Below are positions 5,521 to 13,023 of a DNA stretch of 14,580 bases, piece by piece. Source of the stretch: Rickettsiales bacterium (GTDB taxonomy: Bacteria > Pseudomonadota > Alphaproteobacteria > Rickettsiales > UBA3002); NCBI GenBank assembly GCA_021300075.1, contig JAJTIB010000090.1:1-14580 (forward strand). The letters are read 5' to 3'. How positions within the stretch are numbered: position 1 is the stretch's first letter; every line of letters starts with the position of its first letter. Under the pieces are notes generated by a model. The model made no database searches. It saw only the letters and a program-made list of their open reading frames with translations, and was not told the DNA's origin. The translations under genes and the position numbers were made by a program.

Positions 5521-7518
5521 ATGGGAAATCACTCAGATTTTGTCGCGCTGACGAGCGTCCCCAGCCGCCGCCTGCGCGGACGCATCCGCGTACCGGGAGA
5601 TAAATCCATCTCCCACCGCGCGCTGATGCTCGCCTCACAATCTATCGGCACAACGATCATTCATGGCCTACTTGAAGGCGAGGACGTGTTGCGTACTGCC
5701 GCCGCACTGCGCGCCTGCGGCGTAGAGATAACGCGACTCGAAAATGGCAGCTGGCGCGTTAAGGGAGTGGGAATTGGCGGCCTCACCCAACCCGAGGCTT
5801 CGCTTGACATGGGCAATGCGGGTACGGGCGCACGGCTGATGATGGGATTACTCGCGCCTTATCATTACAGGGTAAAATTTGAGGGCGATGCAAGCCTGAG
5901 TAAACGCCCGATGCAGCGCGTGATTGGGCCGCTTACCGAAATGGGCGCAAGTTTTGCTGCACAAGAAGGTGGCCGTTTACCTTTAGTGATGACAGGGGCA
6001 AAAACCCCTCGGCCCATTGACTATGACATGAATGTACCCTCGGCACAGGTGAAATCAGCTATTCTTTTCGCCGCGCTCAATACACCTGGCATGAGTCGCG
6101 TGCTCGAACGCGAAGCCACGCGCGACCATAGCGAGCGCATGATCAGCTATTTTGGAATTCCCATTACCACTATAAAACAGGCCGATGGCGCAACACTGAT
6201 CACCCTCCAGGGTCAACCACGACAGCACTATCAGGACCGCGAATTCCGCGTGCCGGGCGACCCATCCTCCGCCGCCTTCCCAATTGTTGCCGCCCTTATT
6301 ACTCCGGATTCGGAAGTAACCGTCGAGGAAGTCTGTCTCAATCCCTTACGAATCGGTCTTTTTCAAACATTGCTGGAGATGGGTGCAAACCTCACCTTCA
6401 GTAACCAGCGCGAGATTGGGGGCGAAATCGTGGGCGACATCACCGCGAAAACCAGCCGCCTCTCGGGGGTGGATGTACCCGCGTCGCGCGCACCATCCAT
6501 GATTGACGAATACCCGATTCTCGCCATGGCCGCCGCCACAGCGAATGGCCGCAGCATCATGCGCGGTTTAAGCGAACTGCGCGTTAAGGAAAGTGACCGC
6601 CTCGCCGCCATCATCGAAGGATTACATAAAGTCGGGATAGAGGCCATCGAGGAAGGCGATAATCTTATCCTTCACGGGCGCGGCACATTGCCCACAGGTG
6701 GGGCCACTATCACCAGCCATTACGACCACCGCATCGCCATGAGTTTTCTCGTTCTCGGGCTCATTGCTGCCCAGCCCATCACGGTGGATGATGGCCGGGC
6801 CATTGCCACCAGTTTTCCTGACTTTACTAATTTAATAAATACTTTAGGTGCTAAAGTTCATGTAAAACATGAAAAACAAATTGCCTCCAGTCGCCGACTG
6901 GTGATTGCGGTAGATGGCCCGGCGGCCTCCGGCAAAGGCACGCTGGCCCGCAGGCTTGCGGATCATTTTGGTCTGAGCTATCTCGATACCGGCAGCCTCT
7001 ACCGTGCCGTGGGGATGCGCGTGGTCTATGCGGATAAAAATCCAAGCGATGTCGCCGCCGCCATTGCTGCCGCGCGGGCAATTCAAGATCATGACCTCGC
7101 CAACCCCAAAATCCGCAGCGAACGTATTGGCAAGGCGGCATCCATTGTTTCCGCCATCCCTGAAGTACGCGCGGCGCTACTTGATTATCAGCGCGACTTT
7201 TCCCGTCGCGCAGGTGGCGCAGTGCTCGACGGGCGCGATATCGGCACGGTTATCTGCCCTGAGGCCGACTATAAATTCTTCGTCACCGCTTCGCTCGAAA
7301 CCCGCGCTCGGCGGCGTCATAAAGAACTATCGGAAATGGGCGTGAAAGTAGATTATGATTCAGTAGTCAACGATCTGCGCGAGCGCGACGGGCGCGATGC
7401 CGAACGCGCCGTAGCCCCACTCAAACCCGCGCCTGATGCGGTGCATCTCGATACCAGCCACTTGAGCGCTAATGACGTTTTCGAGCAGGCGCTCAGGGTG
7501 ATTACAAACCCCCGATAA
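5521..7518 (+). CDS. aroA-cmk: AroA-Cmk fusion: EPSP synthase joined to cytidylate kinase
   Basis: One unbroken 665-residue frame encodes two enzymes. Residues 1 to about 444 are 3-phosphoshikimate 1-carboxyvinyltransferase (shikimate pathway, makes EPSP). Motifs: PGDKSISHR (25-33), NAGTGARL (99-106), GDASLSKRPM (122-131), SAQVKSA (174-180), RDHSE (201-205), the D329/E330 pair in MIDEYP, RVKESDRL (354-361) and DHRIAMSF (402-409). GDKS, SAQVK and RDHSE fit class II enzymes, although the class II NxTR motif reads NPLR. Residues about 459-665 are CMP/dCMP kinase: P-loop GPAASGKGT (466-474), LDTGSLYRA, DGRDIGT (570-576) and the arginine-rich lid RARRRHKEL. A linker of only about 15 residues joins them; ATGs inside it are out of frame, and a GTG at residue 461 lacks a ribosome site. 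I place the start at the ATG at 5521, with GAGG upstream; an in-frame GTG at 5452 has no such signal and adds unconserved residues. Such fusions are known in Betaproteobacteria; most Alphaproteobacteria have separate genes. Confidence 0.96.
   Translation: MGNHSDFVALTSVPSRRLRGRIRVPGDKSISHRALMLASQSIGTTIIHGLLEGEDVLRTAAALRACGVEITRLENGSWRVKGVGIGGLTQPEASLDMGNAGTGARLMMGLLAPYHYRVKFEGDASLSKRPMQRVIGPLTEMGASFAAQEGGRLPLVMTGAKTPRPIDYDMNVPSAQVKSAILFAALNTPGMSRVLEREATRDHSERMISYFGIPITTIKQADGATLITLQGQPRQHYQDREFRVPGDPSSAAFPIVAALITPDSEVTVEEVCLNPLRIGLFQTLLEMGANLTFSNQREIGGEIVGDITAKTSRLSGVDVPASRAPSMIDEYPILAMAAATANGRSIMRGLSELRVKESDRLAAIIEGLHKVGIEAIEEGDNLILHGRGTLPTGGATITSHYDHRIAMSFLVLGLIAAQPITVDDGRAIATSFPDFTNLINTLGAKVHVKHEKQIASSRRLVIAVDGPAASGKGTLARRLADHFGLSYLDTGSLYRAVGMRVVYADKNPSDVAAAIAAARAIQDHDLANPKIRSERIGKAASIVSAIPEVRAALLDYQRDFSRRAGGAVLDGRDIGTVICPEADYKFFVTASLETRARRRHKELSEMGVKVDYDSVVNDLRERDGRDAERAVAPLKPAPDAVHLDTSHLSANDVFEQALRVITNPR
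6857..6873. repeat. Inverted repeat TTCATG / CATGAA in the AroA-Cmk linker
   Basis: There is a perfect 6-base inverted repeat (6857-6862 and 6868-6873) with a TAAAA loop. It lies inside the codons of the interdomain linker, in a noticeably AT-rich stretch (about 6826-6884) that contrasts with the GC-rich coding DNA on both sides. It could be a relic of a former aroA/cmk junction. Confidence 0.6.
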
Positions 7519-7543
7519 ATGCCGCGAAAGGCCAGAAAAACAC

Positions 7544-7571
7544 TTGCATTTCCTGTTTCCTGGCGTATGAA
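7544..7571 (+). promoter_or_regulatory. Possible rpsA promoter (TTGCAT, 16 bases, TATGAA)
   Basis: A TTGCAT box at 7544-7549 and a TATGAA box at 7566-7571 are 16 bases apart in the 155-base gap before the rpsA start, leaving a leader of roughly 95 bases. The spacing is within the sigma-70 range; both boxes deviate from consensus. An imperfect inverted repeat (GCCAG at 7531-7535 with CTGGC at 7560-7564, plus AAACA 7538-7542 with TGTTT 7554-7558) overlaps the site. The leader after it is GC-rich, with a possible GAGCG/CGCTT stem followed by a T-rich run near 7611, which could serve regulation. This is weak evidence by eye. Confidence 0.35.
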
Positions 7572-7673
7572 AGCCTCCCCGAGCGGTGGTCGCACGGGTG
7601 CTGGGCGCTTTTTCTCTGGGGTTCGAGGCGTCACGCGGAAACTTTGTAACCTTGGTTGATTCAGGTGTATTTT

Positions 7674-9449
7674 ATGGCGTCGAGCGCGGCAATTCGTAAG
7701 GATGAGGATGAACAGGCTTTCACCACGGGTGAAAATTTCGCAGATTTATTTGAAAATTCGGTAGGCGCTGGCCTGACCGAAGGCAGCGTCGTCAAGGGTA
7801 CGGTCGTGGCGCTTGAAAAAGACCTCGTCGTGATTGACGTCGGCCTGAAATCCGAAGGCCGCATACCCTTACGCGAATTTGGTGTCGCCGGCAGCACGCC
7901 GGAAGTCCATGTGGGCGACCAGTATGATATTTACATCGAGCGTTTCGAAAATCGCGAGGGAGAAGCGGGATTGAGCCGCGAGAAGGCCCTGCGCGAAGAA
8001 TCGTGGATTAAGCTCGAACTCCTGCACAAAGCCGGCACTAAAGTTGACGGCACGATTTTTGGCCGTGTCAAAGGCGGTTTCACGGTCGATATTCAAGGGG
8101 CCGTCGCGTTCCTGCCGGGCAGCCAGGTCGATATCCGCCCAATTAAGGACATCACTCCCTTGATGGGCGTGGTACAGCCCTTCATTATTTTGAAGATGGA
8201 TCGCCGCCGTGGCAATATCGTTGTCTCGCGACGCTCGGTGCTTGAGGAGTCACGCGCTGAAACCCGCACGCAACTGCTCGATAAAATCTCTGAAGGCCAG
8301 ATTCTGGACGGTATCGTTAAAAACATCACGGATTACGGCGCGTTTATTGATATGGGCGGGGTGGACGGTCTGCTCCACGTCACCGATATTTCGTGGAAAC
8401 GCATCAACCACCCATCGGAGGTTTTTTCAATCGGTGACAATGTGCGCGTGATTGTAACCAAGTACGACGCCGACACCAAACGCATCAGCCTCGGCATGAA
8501 GCAGCTTGAGAGCAATCCGTGGGATGTGGTGAAAAGTAAATTTGAAGTTGGTGCGCGCCTCAAGGGTAAAATCACCAACATCACCGATTACGGCGCGTTT
8601 GTGGAGCTGGATGCAGGCATCGAAGGCCTCGTCCACGTCTCTGAGATGAGCTGGACAAAGAAAAACGTCCATCCCAGCAAACTGGTGACCGGTGGCCAGG
8701 AAGTCGACGTGCAGGTACTCGATGTCGATACCGCCAAGCACCGTATCAGCCTCGGCATGAAACAGTGCATCGACAATCCCTGGCAGGCCTTCGCCGCCTC
8801 GCATCACGAAGGCGACCTGATCGAAGGCGAAGTTCGCAACATCACTGATTTTGGCCTTTTTGTGGGCATCAGTGGGGATATAGACGGGCTGGTGCATCAT
8901 TCCGACATCAGTTGGACGGCCGCTGGCGAAGAAGCCATTAAAGCCTTTAAAAAAGGCGACAAGGTCAAAGCTCGGATTCTGCTCGTTGATATCGCTAAAG
9001 AGCGGATTTCACTCGGCATCAAACAACTGACCGAAAGCCCAGTTACCGAGTCGATGGCGCAGTTCAAGAAAAACGAAACCGTAACCTGCAAAGTCACCGC
9101 CGTTGAAAAAGACGGAATCGAGGTTGAAGTCAGCGAAGGCGTGCGTTCTTTCATCAAACGTGCGGAACTCTCGCGTGACCGTCAGGATCAGCGGCCAGAG
9201 CGTTTCGCGGTCGGCGATCGTGTTGATGCTCAGATCGTGAGCTCCGACAAGAAAACCGGTAAGGTTCAGCTCTCGATCAAGGCGCTGGAACTGGCCGATC
9301 ATAAGCGTGCGATTGAAGAATTCGGCTCCTCGGATTCGGGTGCGTCGCTAGGTGATATCCTCGGCGCGGCTTTGGAAGAGGCCACTACCGGCGGTAAGAA
9401 AAAAGCCAAAAAGTCCAAAAAAGCCGTTGATGAAGACGAAGAAGTGTAG
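7674..9449 (+). CDS. rpsA: 30S ribosomal protein bS1
   Basis: Ribosomal protein bS1 binds mRNA leaders and helps the 30S subunit start translation. The protein is 591 residues. Six S1 (OB-fold) domains can be placed at about 35-104, 119-189, 206-277, 291-365, 378-452 and 466-537. Domains 3 to 5 carry the clear signature NITDYGAF (or NITDFGLF), then GLxH and ending RISLGMKQ or RISLGIKQ; domain 1 is the degenerate ribosome-binding type (VVALEKDLVVIDVGLKSEG). A lysine-rich stretch and an acidic end (AVDEDEEV) close the chain. The start is the ATG at 7674, with AGGTG six bases upstream; an in-frame TTG at 7656 is unlikely. Its place after cmk and ahead of sppA and ihfB is the normal alphaproteobacterial order. 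Autogenous control through the leader is known for E. coli S1 and is possible here, but not shown by the sequence. Confidence 0.98.
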   Translation: MASSAAIRKDEDEQAFTTGENFADLFENSVGAGLTEGSVVKGTVVALEKDLVVIDVGLKSEGRIPLREFGVAGSTPEVHVGDQYDIYIERFENREGEAGLSREKALREESWIKLELLHKAGTKVDGTIFGRVKGGFTVDIQGAVAFLPGSQVDIRPIKDITPLMGVVQPFIILKMDRRRGNIVVSRRSVLEESRAETRTQLLDKISEGQILDGIVKNITDYGAFIDMGGVDGLLHVTDISWKRINHPSEVFSIGDNVRVIVTKYDADTKRISLGMKQLESNPWDVVKSKFEVGARLKGKITNITDYGAFVELDAGIEGLVHVSEMSWTKKNVHPSKLVTGGQEVDVQVLDVDTAKHRISLGMKQCIDNPWQAFAASHHEGDLIEGEVRNITDFGLFVGISGDIDGLVHHSDISWTAAGEEAIKAFKKGDKVKARILLVDIAKERISLGIKQLTESPVTESMAQFKKNETVTCKVTAVEKDGIEVEVSEGVRSFIKRAELSRDRQDQRPERFAVGDRVDAQIVSSDKKTGKVQLSIKALELADHKRAIEEFGSSDSGASLGDILGAALEEATTGGKKKAKKSKKAVDEDEEV

Positions 9450-9460
9450 CCTCAACGGAT

Positions 9461-9467
9461 AAGGGAG
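9461..9467 (+). promoter_or_regulatory. Shine-Dalgarno AAGGGAG for sppA
   Basis: AAGGGAG lies seven bases before the ATG at 9475, within the 25-base gap after rpsA. It favours this ATG over the second one two codons later. No terminator separates the two genes, so co-transcription is likely. Confidence 0.7.
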
Positions 9468-9474
9468 TGTCCTC

Positions 9475-10386
9475 ATGCCCATGACACCCGATCAGATGCT
9501 TGATCGCAAGCGCCTCAAAACGCGGGTCATGCAGTGGCGTCTCATCGCGGTGCTGGCGATTTTAGGAGCAATTGCTGTTGGAGTCGCCGGATATCGCGGC
9601 GATCAGATGGCAATGAAAAGCTACATCGCCCGCATCACCCTTTCCGACATCATGATGGATGATCCTGAGCGCGACGCACTGTTTAAAGACGTGCGTGAGG
9701 ACAAACATGCCAAAGCCCTGATCGTAAGCTGCGATACTCCAGGCGGTGAGGCGGTAGCAGGTGAAGAAATTTACCTGCAAATGCGTGAAATCGGTAAGCA
9801 GAAACCCGTGGTGCTGATTATGCGCGGGCTTTGCGCCTCGGCCGGCTATATGGCAGCGCTGGGCGCGGATTATATTTTTGCACGCGAAACGACCCTCACT
9901 GGTTCAGTTGGGGTGATGATTGAATCGTTTGAGGTCAGCCGCCTGGCAGATAAGATTGGCATCTCGCCCGTCACCATTACCGCAGGTTCCATGAAAGACG
10001 TACCCTCCTACACCCGCCCGATGACGCCCGCCGAGCGCGAGTCAATTCAAGGGTTAGTCAATAACACTTACCAATTTTTTGTCGGCCTCGTTGCCGAACG
10101 CCGCAAAATAACCCCCCAACTTGCCCTCGAACTCGCCGATGGTCGTATTTATACTGGCCGCCAAGCCTATGAAGCGAAACTGATTGATGGGCTGGGTGGC
10201 GAGGCGGAAGCTCGTGACTGGTTGGCGAAAAAACACAATATTTCTCCTAAGCTCAAAGTGTATGACATTGAGCCAGAGCCGGATGTCGATTCATTTTTGA
10301 ATAAACTTGAGCAATTCAGCCTTGCCCCGTTTCGCGGCGCGCTCACAGTTCCACTTGACGGGGTGGTCAGTATCTGGCATCCTTAG
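9475..10386 (+). CDS. sppA: Signal peptide peptidase SppA (S49, short form)
   Basis: This inner-membrane serine protease degrades cleaved signal peptides and some membrane-protein fragments. At 303 residues it is the short, single-domain form that works as a ring-shaped oligomer, not the 67-kDa E. coli form. A basic N-terminus is followed by one membrane helix (about 22-40, WRLIAVLAILGAIAVGVAG), so the protease domain faces the periplasm. The Ser-Lys dyad is clear: S122 in GLCASAGYMAALGAD and K174 in ITAGSMKDV, 52 residues apart as in the B. subtilis enzyme. DTPGGEAVAGEEIY (87-100) and LTGSVGVM (141-148) are the other family motifs. GRIYTGRQAYEAKLIDGLGG (223-242) matches the usual C-terminal oligomerisation segment. 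It lies 25 bases after rpsA and 27 before ihfB, so it is probably in the same transcript. Confidence 0.94.
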   Translation: MPMTPDQMLDRKRLKTRVMQWRLIAVLAILGAIAVGVAGYRGDQMAMKSYIARITLSDIMMDDPERDALFKDVREDKHAKALIVSCDTPGGEAVAGEEIYLQMREIGKQKPVVLIMRGLCASAGYMAALGADYIFARETTLTGSVGVMIESFEVSRLADKIGISPVTITAGSMKDVPSYTRPMTPAERESIQGLVNNTYQFFVGLVAERRKITPQLALELADGRIYTGRQAYEAKLIDGLGGEAEARDWLAKKHNISPKLKVYDIEPEPDVDSFLNKLEQFSLAPFRGALTVPLDGVVSIWHP

Positions 10387-10413
10387 CCGCAGTTTAACAT
10401 TCTGAATTGAGAC

Positions 10414-10713
10414 ATGAAAATGACCAAATCTGAACTGATCCAGCGATTGAGTAAGCGTTACCCGCATCTCTATCAGCGCGATATCGAGGTGCTGGTCAAC
10501 ACCATGTTCGACGAAATTTCCAAAGCCTTGTCCGACGGAAATCGCGTGGAATTGCGTGGCTTTGGAGCTTTCTCAGTCCGCACACGTGAAGCACGCGCCG
10601 CGCGCAATCCTAAAAATGGCAGCATGGTTTCGGTCGGGACCCGCAACGCAATTTATTTTCGCACCGGTAAAGAACTGCGCGAACGCGTCATGAATGTGAT
10701 GCCGAAAGATTAG
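10414..10713 (+). CDS. ihfB: Integration host factor subunit beta
   Basis: This is one half of the IHF heterodimer, a nucleoid protein that bends DNA sharply and assists recombination, replication and sigma-54 promoters. The 99-residue chain is the normal family length. It starts with the beta-subunit pattern MTKSELIQRLS, has the dimer helices to about residue 45, then VELRGFGAFSVRTREAR, and the intercalating beta-arm RNPKNG with its proline at position 66. NAIYFRTGKELRERV closes the fold. The alpha subunit is not in this window. Two ATGs (10414 and 10420) are possible; most relatives begin at the second (MTKSE). It follows sppA by 27 bases; the next gene begins 225 bases later. Confidence 0.95.
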   Translation: MKMTKSELIQRLSKRYPHLYQRDIEVLVNTMFDEISKALSDGNRVELRGFGAFSVRTREARAARNPKNGSMVSVGTRNAIYFRTGKELRERVMNVMPKD

Positions 10714-10771
10714 TGCCTGGGGTGCTTTGTAAAAAAACTCAGAAACTGTCGTAAAATGATGCGAGGGTTCA

Positions 10772-10789
10772 CGAAAACTGATGTTTTCG
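10772..10789. repeat. Inverted repeat CGAAAAC / GTTTTCG
   Basis: There is a perfect 7-base inverted repeat with a TGAT loop (10779-10782), 59 bases after the ihfB stop. There is no T-run after it, so termination is doubtful; an operator or mRNA-end hairpin is equally possible. Confidence 0.55.
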
Positions 10790-10865
10790 AGATTCCACCG
10801 CATTATACATGAAAATACATGAGGAGCGGACTCATAGCAGAGCGGTAAGGGGCAAATCCCGCCGC

Positions 10866-10887
10866 AAAAAAACTGCTTGCAGCAAGC
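10866..10887 (-). terminator. Possible minus-strand intrinsic terminator
   Basis: Read on the minus strand, GCTTG (10887-10883), loop CTG, CAAGC (10879-10875) and AG are followed by seven T residues (10872-10866). The layout fits an intrinsic terminator, but the 5-base stem is short. No minus-strand gene lies just upstream of it, so at most it would stop antisense transcription coming back from the trp genes. Confidence 0.25.
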
Positions 10888-10938
10888 CATCCCGCATGTG
10901 ACGACACTGATCTGGCAAGATACCGAGAACGTTGGTCC

Positions 10939-11211
10939 ATGCTTAAAATTTTCCATCTCTCTTTTTATGCGGTGCTGGCGCTGGTACTGTTGTTATTTAT
11001 TCTATCCAATCGCGCGCCGATGGAGCTCAATTTATTTCCGTTCGCAAGCAAAGTCACCTTGCCGGCGTATGCCACGATTGCCATCTTTTTTGTTCTCGGC
11101 CTCATGATTGGTTTGCTGCATAGTTTCTGGCGCGGCATTGGTTTCTGGCGCGAAAAACGCAATCTCGAAAAACAGCTTCGAAGCTATCAGAAAACTCATG
11201 ATACGCATTAA
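10939..11211 (+). CDS. LapA/DUF1049-family small membrane protein
   Basis: This 90-residue inner-membrane protein has two membrane helices (about 5-23 and 42-61). The family hallmark sits just after the first: LLFILSNRAPMELNLFPF. A basic, charged end (FWREKRNLEKQLRSYQKTH) probably forms a short cytoplasmic helix. In E. coli, LapA works with LapB in controlling lipopolysaccharide assembly, but short alphaproteobacterial relatives without a neighbouring lapB are of unproven function, so I give no gene symbol. The start is the ATG at 10939, with GAGAA as a modest ribosome site. A DUF1049 gene between ihfB and trpF is a recurring alphaproteobacterial arrangement. Its end overlaps the start of trpF by 14 bases. 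Confidence 0.87.
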   Translation: MLKIFHLSFYAVLALVLLLFILSNRAPMELNLFPFASKVTLPAYATIAIFFVLGLMIGLLHSFWRGIGFWREKRNLEKQLRSYQKTHDTH

Positions 11212-11833
11212 AAACTGCGGCCTGAGACACCCTTCGGAAATTGAGGCTGCCGCCGCATCCGGCGCGACATTCGTGGGGCTGGTGCACCATGCCACTTCAC
11301 CGCGACATTTAACACTTGAGGCAATGTCAGCACTTGCATCTCACATTCATGCGCCAGTGCAATCAGTCGTGGTGTTGGTCGATCCATCCGATGCAATACT
11401 TCAATCCATCACCACAAAATTTCTGCCTGATTACTGGCAGATCCATGGCCTGACAGACGCCAGACGTCTTAGAGAGATTCATGAAATCACAAAAATTCCG
11501 GTTATTGCGGCGGTAGCAGTGGCAGAGGCAAAAGATATCACGCAAGCGCAATCATTGACGACTGCCGCATCAATGCTGCTGTTTGACACTAAGCATGAGG
11601 CGCTGGCGGGCGGGGGCGGCAAAGCGTTTGACTGGGGGTTGCTGCGCGGTCTGAGACTCGATGTGCCCTGGTTTCTCGCGGGTGGCCTCACGGCAGAAAA
11701 TGTCACCACTGCCATCCGCATCACCGGCGCGAAGCTGGTGGATGTGTCGTCGGGTATTGAATCGCGCCCGGGCGAAAAATCGCTGGAAAAGATTGCCGCG
11801 TTTAATCGGGCTGTGCTACAGACCAAAGCATGA
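11198..11833 (+). CDS. trpF: Phosphoribosylanthranilate isomerase
   Basis: This is the third step of tryptophan synthesis, converting N-phosphoribosyl-anthranilate to the carboxyphenylamino-deoxyribulose phosphate (Amadori rearrangement) in a TIM barrel. The 211-residue chain has the catalytic cysteine C7 (IKNCGLR) and the catalytic aspartate D130 (LLFDTK). Other family motifs are SGATFVGLVHH and SPRHLTL near the start, QIHGL (81-85), GGGGKAFDW (138-146), WFLAGGLTAENV (158-169) and the phosphate-binding VDVSSGIESRPGEKS (181-195). The frame is open further upstream to 11108, inside the lapA-like gene, but only the ATG at 11198 gives the conserved MIRIKNCG start. It begins before the lapA-like stop (14-base overlap) and its stop overlaps the trpB start as ATGA, so translation is likely coupled throughout. 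Confidence 0.94.
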   Translation: MIRIKNCGLRHPSEIEAAAASGATFVGLVHHATSPRHLTLEAMSALASHIHAPVQSVVVLVDPSDAILQSITTKFLPDYWQIHGLTDARRLREIHEITKIPVIAAVAVAEAKDITQAQSLTTAASMLLFDTKHEALAGGGGKAFDWGLLRGLRLDVPWFLAGGLTAENVTTAIRITGAKLVDVSSGIESRPGEKSLEKIAAFNRAVLQTKA

Positions 11834-13023
11834 ACCAGCAACCCGATGCAGACGGCCATTTCGGCCCTTATGGTGGCCGCTACGTCGCCGAAACTCTGAT
11901 GCCGCTAATTCTCGAGGTGGAGAAGAGTTACATGGCGATGCGCGGCGACCAAGTTTTTAAGCACCAGTTTGAAAATCTGCTCAAACATTATGTGGGCCGC
12001 CCCTCCCCTCTTTATTTTGCCGAACGCCTGACCGCGCATCTGGGCGGCGCGAAAATTTATTTCAAGCGCGATGAATTGAACCATACCGGCGCGCATAAAA
12101 TCAATAACTGCATCGGCCAGATTCTGCTGGCCCAACGCATGGGCAAAACCCGCATCATCGCCGAAACTGGGGCTGGCCAGCATGGGGTGGCTACCGCTAC
12201 CGTTTGTGCGCGTTTTGGCTTGAAATGCGTGGTCTATATGGGCGCTAAAGACATGGAGCGGCAGAAACCCAATGTCTTTCGTATGAAGTTACTCGGCGCG
12301 GAAATCATCCCCGTCACCGCTGGTAACGGCACGCTCAAGGACGCGATGAACGAAGCCCTGCGCGACTGGGTGACTAACGTGGCGGATACCTATTATCTCA
12401 TCGGCACGGCGGCGGGCCCCCACCCTTTCCCGATGATGGTGCGCGATTTTCAATCCGTGATTGGAACAGAAACCAAAACGCAAATGCAGGAGCGTGAAGG
12501 CCGCCTGCCCGATACGCTCGTCGCCTGCATTGGCGGCGGATCAAATGCGATCGGACTGTTTTATCCTTTCCTTGAGGATAAAAATGTCGCCCTTATCGGG
12601 GTGGAAGCAGCGGGAAAGGGTCTGAAGACGCACGAACATGCCGCGTCGCTCAGCCTTGGTTCCCCTGGTGTATTACATGGCTGCCGCACTTATTTACTGC
12701 AGACAAACGACGGCCAGATCGAGGAAGCCCATTCTATTTCAGCGGGACTGGATTATCCCGGCATTGGCCCCGAACATGCCTGGCTCAAGGATTCAAATCG
12801 GGTGAATTATGTAAGCGCAACGGATAACGAGGCGCTCGCCGCATTTCAGACGCTCGCACGACTCGAAGGAATTTTACCCGCGCTTGAACCTGCCCATGCC
12901 CTTGCCCATGTCATACGCTACGCGCCGCAACTACCAAACAATCATCTACTGGTGATGAATCTCTGCGGACGCGGCGACAAGGATATTTTCACCGTCGCCG
13001 AAGCGCTGGGGGGCGAACTATGA
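11830..13023 (+). CDS. trpB: Tryptophan synthase beta chain
   Basis: This PLP enzyme condenses indole with serine to give tryptophan, in an alpha2-beta2 complex with TrpA. At 397 residues it has the normal TrpB1 length. K90 in ELNHTGAHKINN is the PLP-bound lysine. E112 in AETGAGQHGVA is the catalytic glutamate, and GGGSNAIG (235-242) binds the cofactor phosphate. The N-terminal FGPYGGRYVAETLMP and the late segment SAGLDYPGIGPEHAWL are further hallmarks. No internal breaks or unusual insertions are seen. It is tightly packed: its ATG overlaps the trpF stop, and its TGA overlaps the trpA ATG, each by four bases. This fits stoichiometric production with TrpA. Confidence 0.99.
   Translation: MNQQPDADGHFGPYGGRYVAETLMPLILEVEKSYMAMRGDQVFKHQFENLLKHYVGRPSPLYFAERLTAHLGGAKIYFKRDELNHTGAHKINNCIGQILLAQRMGKTRIIAETGAGQHGVATATVCARFGLKCVVYMGAKDMERQKPNVFRMKLLGAEIIPVTAGNGTLKDAMNEALRDWVTNVADTYYLIGTAAGPHPFPMMVRDFQSVIGTETKTQMQEREGRLPDTLVACIGGGSNAIGLFYPFLEDKNVALIGVEAAGKGLKTHEHAASLSLGSPGVLHGCRTYLLQTNDGQIEEAHSISAGLDYPGIGPEHAWLKDSNRVNYVSATDNEALAAFQTLARLEGILPALEPAHALAHVIRYAPQLPNNHLLVMNLCGRGDKDIFTVAEALGGEL

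Larger units (their letters stand above)
10714..10938. other. ihfB to lapA-like spacer with several small symmetries
   Basis: This is the longest non-coding stretch in the window, 225 bases. It holds an inverted repeat at 10772-10789, an 8-base direct repeat ATACATGA at 10805-10812 and 10815-10822 (10-base period), an imperfect hairpin GCGG/CCGC around 10842-10865, and a second hairpin at 10875-10887. No convincing -35/-10 pair was found; TAAAAT at 10752-10757 has only a poor TTGTAA 19 bases upstream. It probably contains the promoter of the lapA-trpFBA run, since this is the only sizeable gap before it, but I cannot locate it. Confidence 0.4.

Noticed and set aside
8427..8900. 157-codon minus-strand frame
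   Set aside because: It is the antisense of the repeated S1 domains of rpsA; its recurring patterns mirror those repeats.
10824..10865. tRNA-like stretch (AGCAGAGCGGTAA resembling a D-arm, then GGGGCAAATCCC resembling a T-arm)
   Set aside because: There is no room for an anticodon arm and no proper acceptor stem; chance resemblance or at best a remnant.
10809..10901. A 30-codon basic small open frame starting MKIHEERTHSR
   Set aside because: No ribosome site precedes it, it is built partly from the direct repeat and hairpins, and nothing else supports translation. Conservation in relatives would change this view.
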